Assembly: GCA_019915135.1 (NCBI GenBank)
Contig: JAHLMK010000006.1
Location: 682,001-746,000 of the forward strand
Origin: Strobilurus pachycystidiatus
Lineage: Eukaryota; Basidiomycota; Agaricomycetes; Agaricales; Physalacriaceae
Reading direction: 5' to 3'
DNA length: 64,000 nucleotides
The stretch's first letter is position 1. Every line of letters begins with the position of its first letter. The position numbers and the translations under genes are program-made. Shown one piece after another: positions 24,012 through 34,500 of the stretch. The notes beneath the pieces are model-generated. The model did no database searches, was not told the DNA's origin, and was given only the letters and a program-made list of their open reading frames with translations.

Positions 24012-25912
24012 GGGGGGCGAGAAGGGAGAAGAAGTGTGTGGGGAGTCGGGGGAGGGGGAGGGTTCTCGTGTGGAGGACTTGGGAGTCGCGGTGCAAGAGT
24101 TGATGGGTTCCGAGGACGACCTTTTTCCGGTAGTGACACCGTTCAGGGCGAACGAGTGGGAGGCGGCTATGCGATTGGCCGGGGTGTACGAGGAGTACAA
24201 GGACGTGCCGAAGGGTATGAGAGAGGGGTTTTCGCTAGGACTGGACGGCATCGCTTTGTCTCGCTCTTTTACGCCGCCCAACCACGCGAAAATCCCCGAG
24301 CATCAGGCTTTTATAGAGACTCAGTGCAGCATGGAACGGGCCCTCGGCCGTTTATCAAGAGGTTTCGAGAAGGAAGAGCTAGAATCATTGATAGGTTGGC
24401 TTCCAGTCTCTTCCAGACCCGGTCAAGCTGACACTCGTCGTAGGACACTTTAGATCAGCGCCGATGAACGTGGTAGAACAGCGCCCCGGGAAACTTCGCA
24501 TTACGACCGACCATTCGTTCCCGCGCGGCGTACTACCACTCGACGTTCAGCAGGAATTGGAGAGAAGGAAATCGCTCTCAATAGAAGAATTACAAGCACT
24601 CGCGCCATTAACAATAGACCCGGAAGTTACCTCAATTAATGCAATAATCGATACCGATAAATTCCAGTGCGAGTGGGGGACGTTCTCGGAGTGTCTCCTC
24701 AAAGTGGCGGAGGCGCCGGAGGGAACACAAGCGGCGACGTTCGATGTCGAATCGGCTTTCAGAAATGTTCCCACAAAACCCTCACAGCGGATTTTCACAA
24801 CGATACTCGTTGGCGCCCTTTTCCACATGAACTATCTGCTGGATTTTGGGGCTTCCCCTTCGCCTGGGATCTTCGGGCGAATCGCGGACGTCATGGTCCT
24901 TCTCCTTCTCTTCGCGGGGGTGGACGCCGTACTGAAGTGGGTGGATGATTTTATATTCTTTCGCTATCCGAAGAACAAGAGGGACGATGGCTCATTCGAG
25001 TACTCCTACGACGCTGCTATTGTCTGGTCGACGGCGGAGAAGTTGGGATGGCCTTGGGCCAGAGACAAGTTTGTCCCGTTCAGCTCGGCGTTCACATACA
25101 TCGGCTTCGATTGGGACTTGGTGACGAAGGTGGTTCAGCTCCCCGCGAAGAAGAAGGCGAAATATAGGGGAAAGCTGGAACCTTTCAAATCGAAAGGGTC
25201 GTTGATGACTAGGAAGGACATCGACTCAGTGGCCGGGACTCTGAACCACGTCTGCTTGGTCTGCCCGGAGGGTCGCTCGCGTATGCCGTCGCTTTACAAG
25301 ATGCGGGCTAGCTTCAAAAACGATTCAAAGGCATTTACGGCGCATAAAGTCTCCGCCTCTTTGGCGGAGGATCTCTCGTGGTGGTTCGATAGGCTGGGGG
25401 ACAATTTCTTGGGAATGACATGCGTCATGCCCGGGCCCATTGACGAGGGAGTGGTCCTTATGGTCGATGCCTCGACTTCTTGGGGTATGGGCTTGGTCCT
25501 GAATGGGCGCTGGTTGGCGTGGCAGTTTAAGGACGGTTGGAAGTCGGACGGCAGAGATATTGGATGGGGAGAGATGGTGGTGATAGAGTTGGCCCTGCGG
25601 ACGTTGCACTCAGCGGGTTACAAGAATACGCACATTCGTCTCCGCTCGGACAACCAGGGAGTCATCGGCGGACTCAAGGCAGGGTACTCCAGGGGGAGAC
25701 AGCAGAACGCGATCCTCCGTCGCATCGTCAGCTTGATGCAGGACTACGGGATTTGGTTGACAATTGAGTACGTGAACACAAAGGTGAACACGGCGGACGC
25801 CCCGTCTCGAGGGGAGTTTGGTGCGAAGAAGGACTTATTACAGTATCCGCCGAGGGTGCCAAAGCATCTGCAACCGTTCGTTAAGCATTCAGTAGCGTAC
25901 CAGGATTTGTAG
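23983..25912 (+). CDS. Ngaro reverse transcriptase - RNase H
   Basis: Copies the element RNA into DNA. The ATG at 23983 overlaps the end of ORF1 in another frame. A 49-base sense intron (24395-24443, GTTGGC to CGTAG with a CTGAC branch) joins KEELESLIG to HFRSAPMNVVEQRPGK. Without it the frame stops at 24451-24453. The two exons add up to exactly 627 codons. RT motifs: AATFDVESAFRNVP (first Asp) and KWVDDFIFF (catalytic DD, near 24940). The RNase H domain follows: MVDASTSWGMGLVL, IELALRTLH, RLRSDNQGVIGG and NTKVNTADAPSRG supply D, E, D, D. The protein ends just before the antisense gene. No methyltransferase domain is seen. Confidence 0.9.
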
Positions 25913-26064
25913 TATCAGTTAGAATTATCATACCGCCTTGTTACCTCAACGAGACGTCTTAATTGGGGTCTTTCATAGCAAGACAGACTACACACAAACG
26001 GGACTACAAATACATACAGGCGGCGGTCGGATGGAAGAGCAATACGTAGGAAAATACGGCTAAG

Positions 26065-26259
26065 CTAACGATACTCATCGAGAAGCTCTCGGAGGACGGT
26101 TTCATCGTCGTGCCCGGCTGAGATGGAAAGTGCAACGTGGAGGAGCTCGGGAATCCGTGTAACTCCAGAATGGTCTGGAAACGTAGGTCAGAATGCGAAG
26201 GAAAAGAAATAGGGCAAACGCACACAAGGTGGATAGGAATCGAAGATCCACGAAGCCGC
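26065..26259 (-). pseudogene. 3' part of the Ngaro antisense gene, cut off by the LTR element
   Basis: This holds the end of exon 2 (26224-26259), an intron of 49 bases (26175-26223, GTGCGT to TTTCCAG) and exon 3 (26065-26174). Exon 3 codes for HSGVTRIPELLHVALSISAG and an acidic tail ending LRELLDEYR before TAG at 26065-26067. Its 5' part is at 43147-43536. With one copy of the CCGC duplication counted, the two pieces meet in frame. The LTR element therefore disrupted an intact reading frame. Unknown family. Confidence 0.7.
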
Positions 26260-26429
26260 TGATACGCAGGGTACTATTCCAGTACTAGAAACGGGGAATT
26301 TTGCGATTCCTGAACAGCCCAAAGACCTTAGGAACCTCCAGTCAAGTACTTAGGATAGAGCACGCAGGAGTTACTGCCTTGACGCGGGCAAGCCTCCAGG
26401 ACAAGGTCCAGGCGCCTTAACAAGTCCTT

Positions 26430-26902
26430 TAGACATGAGCACGAATGTTGGATATTTTCGGATATTTCAATTATATTCGTATCCGACATCCGAAGATATT
26501 CGGATGTCGGATGTCGAATACCTCTCGGATGTCGGATACCTCTAGAATGTCGGATGTCCACTTTCTGAGCAGACATCCGAGACATGATAGTGTGGGCTGT
26601 AGTTTATGAGTGTTCTGTTATAGCTATGTGACTCTAATTGACATTTACACACAGTGTAATATCATAACTTCATAGTAGGTATGGTTTCAGGCTGCTCTTG
26701 ATGCAATATTATGCCAATACTCATGGATATTCAGATATATTCGAATATATTCGGATGAATATTCACAAATATTCGGATATTGGACAATCATCTCGGATGC
26801 AATGTCGGATATTCATCCGAATACAAATATCTGGGTTTGAGGTGCACATATTCGTGGTTCGGATGTCGGATACATCCGAATAGACACTCGTGATCATGTC
26901 TA
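26430..26902. mobile_element. hAT-like non-autonomous DNA transposon (MITE)
   Basis: A 473-bp insertion present only in the 5' LTR. It is bounded by a perfect 8-bp target duplication AAGTCCTT (26422-26429 and 26903-26910). The uninterrupted site is visible in the 3' LTR near 41640. Terminal inverted repeats begin TAGACATGA, followed by G or T and then CACGA. There is no ORF of note. The interior is AT-rich with many copies of ATATTCGGAT and GGATGTCGGAT in both orientations, which could be transposase-binding subterminal repeats. An 8-bp duplication is typical of the hAT superfamily. Confidence 0.9.
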
Positions 26903-27592
26903 AAGTCCTTTAGGACAGGCGCGATCGAAACCTTCGATCACCTTCATCCGAATATCCTTATCCGCGCGTTGGATCCCTTTCAAGATCCCGTACCTTTGCG
27001 TGTACCTTGTACTACAGACGATGTGCTATAACCATTCGCACCCAAGGAGGGTCCAAAGGTCTCCAGGCGGTTCAGTTTGAGCGACCCAAGACCTGCGCAC
27101 CTCAACCCAAAGACCTGGAAGGTCCCGAAATAGTTCAAGGACGTCACAACCCTTTTGGGGAAACAATCTTCGGAGCTGTCAAGGACTCCGAACCGACGCC
27201 TTCCGCTATGCTGATCGATCATGATCCACGATCAAGGACCACCCCGAAAGCAGGGTGTATTACCACTTTAAGAAAGCACTCCCTCGTAGTGTCTGCGCTC
27301 AAAAGGACGTTCTTAACGATCCCCATCCAACCTATTCACAAGAAAGCAGGTGTCCGTAGGATCTTGCAACATAAAGATACCTAAGGATCGAAGTCCTTAT
27401 CGGACCTTGATCTCCTGGGCACAAGGATGGTACCATACCGCCAAGGTGGCGTATATGGCTAAAGGACCAAGCGGCCTGTCCGCAGTTGTTTCGACCAGGG
27501 ATAGCCAATAAGAATCCAGCTCTTGTATGACTCGAAAGTCCGATGTATCCGATCCTAGAATAGATGCTTACTCAGTAGGAACCCACCAGTAG

Positions 27593-27600
27593 TATAAAAG
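27593..27600 (+). promoter_or_regulatory. TATA-like box in the 5' LTR
   Basis: TATAAAAG in an otherwise mixed sequence, with the same motif at 42330-42337 in the 3' LTR. The position about 800 bp before the LTR end fits a U3/R boundary. No transcript start can be confirmed from sequence. Confidence 0.5.
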
Positions 27601-28414
27601 GGCCCAAAGGACCCATATTTCGGTAGCTTAGAGCCCCCTCCAGTAGCCGCTAGTCAGACGCAGCCATTGTAGTGAATCTATCTCGAGTTTCGACTCATTT
27701 CTGCAAAGTACACAAAGACCCCAAAGACCTTTCCAAGATTTAAAGACATCAGGTGTTGCCAAACTCCTTGAAAGACTCGAAAGAACCTTATTCCGACGTA
27801 CCAAGTCAAGTACCAACGAATCTACTTGGTGTTAGAACCTTGTATTCGCAAGAAGGCCGGTTTGCAAGTGGTTCTGCCCTGCACTCACGCTCTTTCGTGA
27901 AGTACTTCCCTTTGAGGAATAAGTCGAGTTTGAACGAGTGTTGTCAACGTCTGAGACACCTTTCGGAACCTTTGGTCCCGGTGCAAGACACTAGAAGTTT
28001 GGTTTAAGTGCAAGAAGGAGTCCTTATCGTTAGCAGTCCAGTGGCGTAAAACCTGCGGTAGCGGCCTGACGATTCCAAGACCAAGTTCTTGTACACCAGA
28101 GCACTTGATAGGTAGAAGCTACATTGCCTCGCGCTGTTTAAGGTCTTCATACGTCAAGAGGTTCGGCCTACGACTTCAAGGTTTTCTTGTGTCATTTCGA
28201 TCAGAATCCCTACACCCCCAAAAACAACTCGTAGTTTAACTACAGCGATTCGGAATACATCTCTATTTCTCCATTACCCAAAAGCACCTTGTTCTCTCGA
28301 ACCTTTGTGCACCCCAGCTCCCTTACAAGGAGTACTAGTTGTGATAAGGATTGATAGTGTGGTTAGACGATAGCTTCTTTTCAGAGGTCTATTCCGAACT
28401 TGCACATCATATTT

Positions 28415-28431
28415 TGGAGCCCACCGCGAGG
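28415..28431 (+). other. Candidate tRNA primer-binding site
   Basis: TGGAGCCCACCGCGAGG lies five bases after the LTR end and starts with TGG, the complement of a tRNA CCA end. The matching tRNA was not identified. Confidence 0.5.
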
Positions 28432-28476
28432 GGGTGTAAATTTTGATTTCGAAAGAGACTTCTAAGTCGACCTTGA

Positions 28477-30345
28477 GATCGGAATCTCCATAAACAAAAG
28501 ACACTGGCTGCAAGGAACTCTGGTCGTTACACCAACAGCCAGAACCGCGCAAATCCACAACCACCAAAAGGAGACCCAGTTATTGCCGGATCTTCAAATC
28601 CAGCAACCTCTGGTATCACTAGTCGCCTAAGAAGCAATCGCCCAATCGCCGGCTCACTTTACAACGGTTTACCTAGTGAAGTAGCTCAAGCACAGCGACG
28701 CTTTGCAGACCCGACTACTCCCAAGAACCAAAAGAAGAAACGTACGCCAGTACCACCTTCAACACCTACTGCCTCTAGGATCAGATCTTCTTCAGATCCT
28801 GAATCACCTTCGAGAACTCCAACCAGTACCCGAAGACATTCGGACTCTAGAACTTCGCCTAGTCCCGCATTTGTGACACCTTTCGGAAGTCCTTTGACTG
28901 ACCTTGAAGACCCCGAAAGTCCAGAACCTATTACCCCCTTCATTGACTTTAACCCGTCTACCCAAAACACGATACCAGTTCCAGTAATGGCAGTACGAGC
29001 AATTGTACCTTCCGAGGAGCTTAGTGCTGAAGCTAAGAAAGAGATCCAAGGCAAGAAGATTCCGATACCATTCTCAAGGGATGCTCCCAAATTCAAGGGA
29101 CACTCCGGCGATGATGTGAGGGAGTTCTTCACGATGTGCAACTGGATCTTTGACCAGACAGGAATCGCCGAACAAGGTACTAAGTTGGAAGTAGCCGCGC
29201 TATACGCCGGCCACGAACAACGCCTAAGGTGGCACAAAAACCCAGACTATCTGAAAGGTGTCTGGGCGGACTTCCAAGAATCAGTTCTTTCCTCATACTC
29301 AAAGGGAAAGAATGATCCTACATACGTCCCGGTCGACCTAAAGGATGCCTTGGAACCGTACCTGGCTAGGCCCATAGCCAACAAGCAAAAATGGGAAAGC
29401 TTTCAGCGCGAAGTGCTCCATATCATGGGACATCTTATCACGTCGGGAGAACTTACCAATAAGGGTGCTATAGAAGATATCAAGTCCTCTATCACAGAGG
29501 GAGTTTGGCATAATGTCCTTGGGGACCTCAGGCGTGATGCGAAAGCTAATGCAACAGCCGGGACAACCCCCACCTATGACTTCACGTTGTCAGAGGTCGA
29601 GGCAGCGATCTCCAACTACTTCTTGACCGATAAATGGATGAGCAAGAGTGCGAAGGATAGTCCTTATAACAGAGAACTTATTCCCGCCTCTACCACCCGA
29701 ATCAAGACAGAGGAGTTGGATGAATACCTGAATAGGGTAGCTAGCCTTCAGGACATTATCCAGAAAGGAGAAAAGGAACGCGAAGAGGCTCGCAAGGCTG
29801 ATCAGAAGATGATGGCAGAACTTCTCCATACCTTACAGCGTGGAGGTCCGCAAGGACTCCGCACACAAGGTTTTGTACAAGAAGCCTCGCCGGTTTATCT
29901 ACAAACACCTGCTCAAGGTGTCTCAGTCCCGACCAACTTACTGAACGGACTCTACAAAGCTCCTCCGGGTGCGTTCCCAGGAAACAAGTTCGTAGTTAAC
30001 GATGGAAGGTGCTACTTCTGTCGTGAACTAGGGCATATTGTAGCGAATTGTCCTACAAAGGAAATGTGCGAAAGCAATGGTCATATCTACAAGCCTGGTG
30101 GTACCAACATATATCATGTAACGAATGGAACTACTAGTCAACCTATTCAAAGGGTTAGTCCCAAGCAGCCTCTCAGCCCTTGGGAACAAGTCCAGAAGTT
30201 TCAACAAGAAAATGCACCTAAGGTATCGGCGTTCCAATCTCAAGAAGATGAGTTTGCACCTGAGGTCGCGATGTATGTTCAAACCCCAACCCAAGAAGAA
30301 GAGTTTGCCCCCGACGCCTATCAGGGTTTCGGCAGGGCTCGATGA
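28477..30345 (+). CDS. Gag polyprotein of the LTR element
   Basis: Structural protein that packages element RNA. The frame is open from 28477, and coding-like residues (NPQPPKGDPVIAG, then Ser/Pro/Thr/Arg-rich sequence) precede the first internal Met codon, so translation may start at a non-ATG codon or after splicing. The capsid-like core (PFSRDAPKFKGHSGDDVREF, then the helical region to about 29670) resembles the retrotransposon gag domain. A coiled segment (QKGEKEREEARKADQKM) and one CCHC zinc knuckle CYFCRELGHIVANC (30010-30051) follow. The C-terminus is Gln/Glu/Ala rich. The stop codon overlaps the start of the next ORF (ATGA at 30342-30345). Confidence 0.85.
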   Translation, partial: DRNLHKQKTLAARNSGRYTNSQNRANPQPPKGDPVIAGSSNPATSGITSRLRSNRPIAGSLYNGLPSEVAQAQRRFADPTTPKNQKKKRTPVPPSTPTASRIRSSSDPESPSRTPTSTRRHSDSRTSPSPAFVTPFGSPLTDLEDPESPEPITPFIDFNPSTQNTIPVPVMAVRAIVPSEELSAEAKKEIQGKKIPIPFSRDAPKFKGHSGDDVREFFTMCNWIFDQTGIAEQGTKLEVAALYAGHEQRLRWHKNPDYLKGVWADFQESVLSSYSKGKNDPTYVPVDLKDALEPYLARPIANKQKWESFQREVLHIMGHLITSGELTNKGAIEDIKSSITEGVWHNVLGDLRRDAKANATAGTTPTYDFTLSEVEAAISNYFLTDKWMSKSAKDSPYNRELIPASTTRIKTEELDEYLNRVASLQDIIQKGEKEREEARKADQKMMAELLHTLQRGGPQGLRTQGFVQEASPVYLQTPAQGVSVPTNLLNGLYKAPPGAFPGNKFVVNDGRCYFCRELGHIVANCPTKEMCESNGHIYKPGGTNIYHVTNGTTSQPIQRVSPKQPLSPWEQVQKFQQENAPKVSAFQSQEDEFAPEVAMYVQTPTQEEEFAPDAYQGFGRAR

Positions 30346-31514
30346 AGGAAGGAGTGCAGTTAGCACATACTCCTCCGGAGAGCCAGTTCACTGTAGAAAC
30401 TCGTCAGACTCGTCAGAGCGTAAAAGCACCTAGTGCTCCTGTGGATTCAACTCCACAAAAGAAGGTAACCTCATGGCCTAAGGACCGGGTGTCCGTGGTC
30501 ATTCCAAAAGCAGCGCCGCCTAAGGTATCATTCTCCAAGCCGGAAGTCACTCAAGAAGTAGAACCTGTTGACCAGGACCTTCTTGACGAAGTCCTGGCGA
30601 TGGAAGAACCAGACCCGGTGCCGCAACCAAAAGCAGATTCAACTCTGCCAGAAAAGAACCAACCAAAGGTTCAACCTAAGGAACCTAAGGTCAAGAGTTT
30701 CCAACGCCGTAGCCTGGCAGAAGAACTCTTGCACAAGAATCCCAGTTGGCGTGAAGCCTGGAAGTTCTTGTTACCCGAAGCGCTACTAGCTACCAACCCC
30801 CCTTGGCAGCAGAGCATTTCGGACTTCATCAGGAAACGCAACACGCCTGTGGCTGTATTCAAGACGGAAGAAGTGGCCGATACGGTCCAAGATCACTTCC
30901 AACCCGAGCTGTATTCAGTCAACTTTCATGAGCAAGGTGATTTACCTATTGGGGGAATTGTAGTCCACGATGCGGTAGAACAGTTTGTAAACCTTTCCGG
31001 AGGTCACTATACTGGTCCCTTTCAAATGATAAGTGGCAATATGGCGCCGGAAAATGCAGATCTACGAACCTTTTGGCCCTTGATCAACAAGAATGGTAAA
31101 AAGGAGAGTTTAGTGGATGGTGGGTCGCAGATCGCCTCCATTTCGCTCAAGGCAGCATTGGAACTAGGAATAGCCTATGATCCCACTTTCACCATTACTA
31201 TGGAAAGTGCGGACAAGGGACGAACCAGTACCTTGGGATTGGCTCGTAACATACCTTTTGACTTTGAAGGAATTGTCTATTACCTTCAGTTGCATGTGTT
31301 GCAGGATCCCGCCTATGAGGTCCTACTGGGACGACCTTTCGAGATCGTTTCAAACCTGGTCATCACCAACCTTCCCAACGGGAACGCAATCGGAACCCTT
31401 ACGGATAACACCAATGGGAAGAAGTTATCGCTACCTTCTTACCGTCGAGGACAGATCCCAAGACATATGATTCCAGGAGGACAAACGGGTTTTCACGGGA
31501 ACCTAAGGACGTAG
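30342..31514 (+). CDS. Aspartic protease ORF of the LTR element
   Basis: A separate ORF between gag and pol, beginning with the ATG that overlaps the gag stop. The N-terminal half is a Lys/Pro/Glu-rich linker, followed by a helical region (SLAEELLHKNPSWREAWKFL). The retropepsin-like core has the active-site loop ESLVDGGSQIASISLKAALE (Asp-Gly-Gly in place of the usual Asp-Ser/Thr-Gly) and the flap and second half with VLLGRPFEIVSNLVI, a typical LLGRP-type motif. It ends at TAG 31512-31514. The pol frame is -1 relative to it and a slippery heptamer lies 19 bases before the stop. Confidence 0.82.
   Translation: MKEGVQLAHTPPESQFTVETRQTRQSVKAPSAPVDSTPQKKVTSWPKDRVSVVIPKAAPPKVSFSKPEVTQEVEPVDQDLLDEVLAMEEPDPVPQPKADSTLPEKNQPKVQPKEPKVKSFQRRSLAEELLHKNPSWREAWKFLLPEALLATNPPWQQSISDFIRKRNTPVAVFKTEEVADTVQDHFQPELYSVNFHEQGDLPIGGIVVHDAVEQFVNLSGGHYTGPFQMISGNMAPENADLRTFWPLINKNGKKESLVDGGSQIASISLKAALELGIAYDPTFTITMESADKGRTSTLGLARNIPFDFEGIVYYLQLHVLQDPAYEVLLGRPFEIVSNLVITNLPNGNAIGTLTDNTNGKKLSLPSYRRGQIPRHMIPGGQTGFHGNLRT
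31487..31493 (+). promoter_or_regulatory. Candidate -1 ribosomal frameshift site
   Basis: GGGTTTT sits in the protease frame as G GGT TTT, matching the X XXY YYZ rule. A shift of -1 here reads through the protease stop (31512) into the pol frame without another stop. No other in-frame fusion of protease and pol is seen. Confidence 0.6.
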
Positions 31515-34500
31515 GAAATTCCTATGAAGAAGCCGTGTTGATTCTTGAAAGGACACCAGAAGGAAACATCGAAGTAAAGCAAAGTTGGATACCTGGTGAT
31601 AACAGGGAGACCTTCGGGGAAGGGGACTTAACGTCCTTATACATGAAGAAGTCACCCAATAGGGTTCATCAGGCAGCCAAAAGGCTAAGGAAGCAACACG
31701 CCTTCATGCATGCATCGATGCACCAAGCATCGACACATATGACTGTCCCAGAACATATGGTGACACCTACGGGACTATTAAAGGTCCCAACCAAGACTCA
31801 AGGCTTTCGCAAGGTATTCAATATCAACCAGATTGCGGAAGACCAAGAAGAACTTAAGTCCTACGCTACTGCGACTTTGAACCTCTTTTATGGGGTACCA
31901 AAGGAGCTAGAACAAGTCTTTACGGGCTTGTCGGTAACCTTACCAAAGGATTACATGGCGGAGGCCCAACAGGAGTTCCTAAGGTTGGAAAGTCAGATCC
32001 CTAAGAGGGGTGTATTCGTAGGAAAGAAGTACAAGCCAGTGGCCTTGAAAACCAAAGCTCACCTTGGAACCTTACCTGAAGAATTCAGGATCAAGCGCCA
32101 CATTCATGGAGACCCACTAGCTGGGATGCCGGAATTAGTACCTGATCCACCACCCTTCGTACCCACAGGTAGGTATACTGCCGAAAGGAGGGAACAGATA
32201 CAAGCCGACCACGTCGGGGACTTCCTGACGGATGCAGAAAGACGGATTATAGACTCCATCTTCTGTAACCAGAACGAAGGCTTTGCCTGGGAAGAATCTG
32301 AGAAAGGACACTTCAAACCAGAGTTCTTTCCACCAGTGGATATCCCGGTAATACCGCACACACCTTGGGTGTTAAGGAATATACCAATTCCACCAGGAAT
32401 CTATGACGAAGTCTGTAAGATTATCAAACACAAACTAGACTCGGGCGTGTATGAGCCTTCGAACTCCTCATACCGCTCCAGGTGGTTCTGTGTTGTGAAG
32501 AAGGATGGAAAGAAACTTCGCCTAGTGCACAGTCTGGAACCACTCAATGCGGTGACCATTGCGCACTCAGGGTTACCTCCAGCCACGGAGGAACTAGCGG
32601 AGTCCTTTGCAGGACGAAGTTGTGGAGGGACCTTGGACCTGTTCGTTGGATATGACGAACGGCTCCTTGCCACCGCGTCTCGCGATATGACCACCTTCTC
32701 AACACCTTACGGAGCGTTAAGGTTAAAGACCTTGCCAATGGGCTGGACTAATTCAGTACCTATCTTTCATGACGATGTTACAACGATTCTCAAGGATGAA
32801 ATACCAGCCTTCACCAGACCTTATATCGACGATGTGCCCGTCCGCGGGCCCGCCACGCGATATGAACAAGCTGATGGTACCTACGAAACGCTTCCAGGTC
32901 ATCCTGAAGTAAGGCGTTTCGTTTGGGAACACCTTGTGAACATGAACAGAATCATACAACGAATGAAACATGCCGGAGGGACCTTTTCTGGTCACAAGGC
33001 TATCATTTGTGCAGAAGAAATTGTGGTAGTGGGACATGTCTGTACCTACGAAGGTAGAAAGCCAGCTGAAGATCGCGTTAAGGTGATCTCGGATTGGCCC
33101 CCTTGTAAAGCGCTCACGGAAGTCCGTTCGTTCTTAGGAACAGCTGGAATCTTCAGAGCATTCGTAAAGGACTACTCTAAGAAGGCGTTACCTTTGACCA
33201 GGTTAACCAAAGACATTACCAAGTTCAGATGGACAGACGAGGAGCAGGAAAGTATGGATACCTTAAAGGAAGCCATACGAACTTGTCCGATGCTGAAACC
33301 ACTGAATTATGAATGGTCCACGCCAATCACGCTGTCGGTAGACACCTCTTACCAGGCAGTAGGTTTCTATCTGTCCCAGGTAGATCCCAAGGACCCTAAG
33401 AAACGATACTTTGCCAAGTTCATGTCTCTGACATTGAACGAAAGAGAGGCAAGGTACTCGCAAGCCAAGCGAGAACTATTCGGGCTCTTCAGAGCTCTGT
33501 CCGCGTGCAAGTACTACCTTCTAGGTTGTAGAAAGTTAGAAATTGAAGTAGATGCAAAATACATCAAGGGCATGTTATCCAACGTAGACTCCTTAGCGAA
33601 CGCAAACCTGCAAAGGTGGGCTGAGGAGATCTTGATGTATCACTTCACGCTTGTACACGTACCAGGAAAGGTTCATGGCCCGGATGGTTTAAGTCGCCGT
33701 CCAGCTTCAGAGCATGATATAGTAGTACCCAGACCTCAAATAAACATAGAGGATGACGAGGTCAATACCTTTGAGTACCAGGAGCCTAAAGGTCTGCCTA
33801 TAGAGGAGCAACCGTTAGACTTTGACACTTTCAGGAATGACATCGACAGTAGGGGAGGCTATTTCCAGGAAATAGTACGAAGTCCTTTACCAGACCATAT
33901 AAAGGTTTCTAAAGTGGTAAGGACTTCGGGACTAGTCAATGTTAAGGATATCGAAGGTTGGATGCATATCACGGAGTTCCCGGAGCTCAATAAGAGCAAA
34001 AGGGAGCGTTTGTGGGAAACCTATTTGCCCAAACTTCAACCTTACTTACAATCGGAAGATGTACTTGAGGACGAAGACTTGGAGAAATGGAGCAAAGACT
34101 TCTTTGTCCAGCATGAAAGGTTATACCGAACCCATTCGGACTCCCACCCCCGTCGAGTGCTACTTCCAAATGAACGAATCCCGGTTTGTAAAGCTCTACA
34201 CGACCGGGCAGGACATAAAGGACAATATTCCGTGTTACAACTCATCATGAAGCGATTCTGGTGGCCAGGTATGGAGGTCGACATACGATGGTATGTAAGG
34301 ACCTGTGTACTATGTCAGAAACGCCAGAAACGTAACATAAAGGTTGCACCAACGATTACTTCAACTCCAGGTATCTACGAAAGGGCTTATATAGACACCT
34401 TCCGGATGCCTAAGGCAGGAGAGGAATCCACCCGAAAGAAACGGCCTTCAAAATGGGCCGGCTTCAACGCTGTGACCGTAGCAAGGTGTGGATTAACAAG

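Larger units (their letters stand above)
26260..28409 (+). repeat. 5' LTR (1669 bp plus a 481-bp MITE and its duplication)
   Basis: It starts TGATACGCAGGG and ends TTGCACATCA. Its 2150 bases minus the 473-bp MITE and one 8-bp target copy equal 1669, exactly the length of the 3' LTR. The ORFs that appear within it recur unchanged in the other LTR and are not considered genes. Confidence 0.95.

Noticed and set aside
26980..28007. ORFs inside the 5' LTR, repeated exactly at 41717-42744
   Set aside because: They recur only because the LTR is repeated; no motif and no codon pattern suggest a protein.
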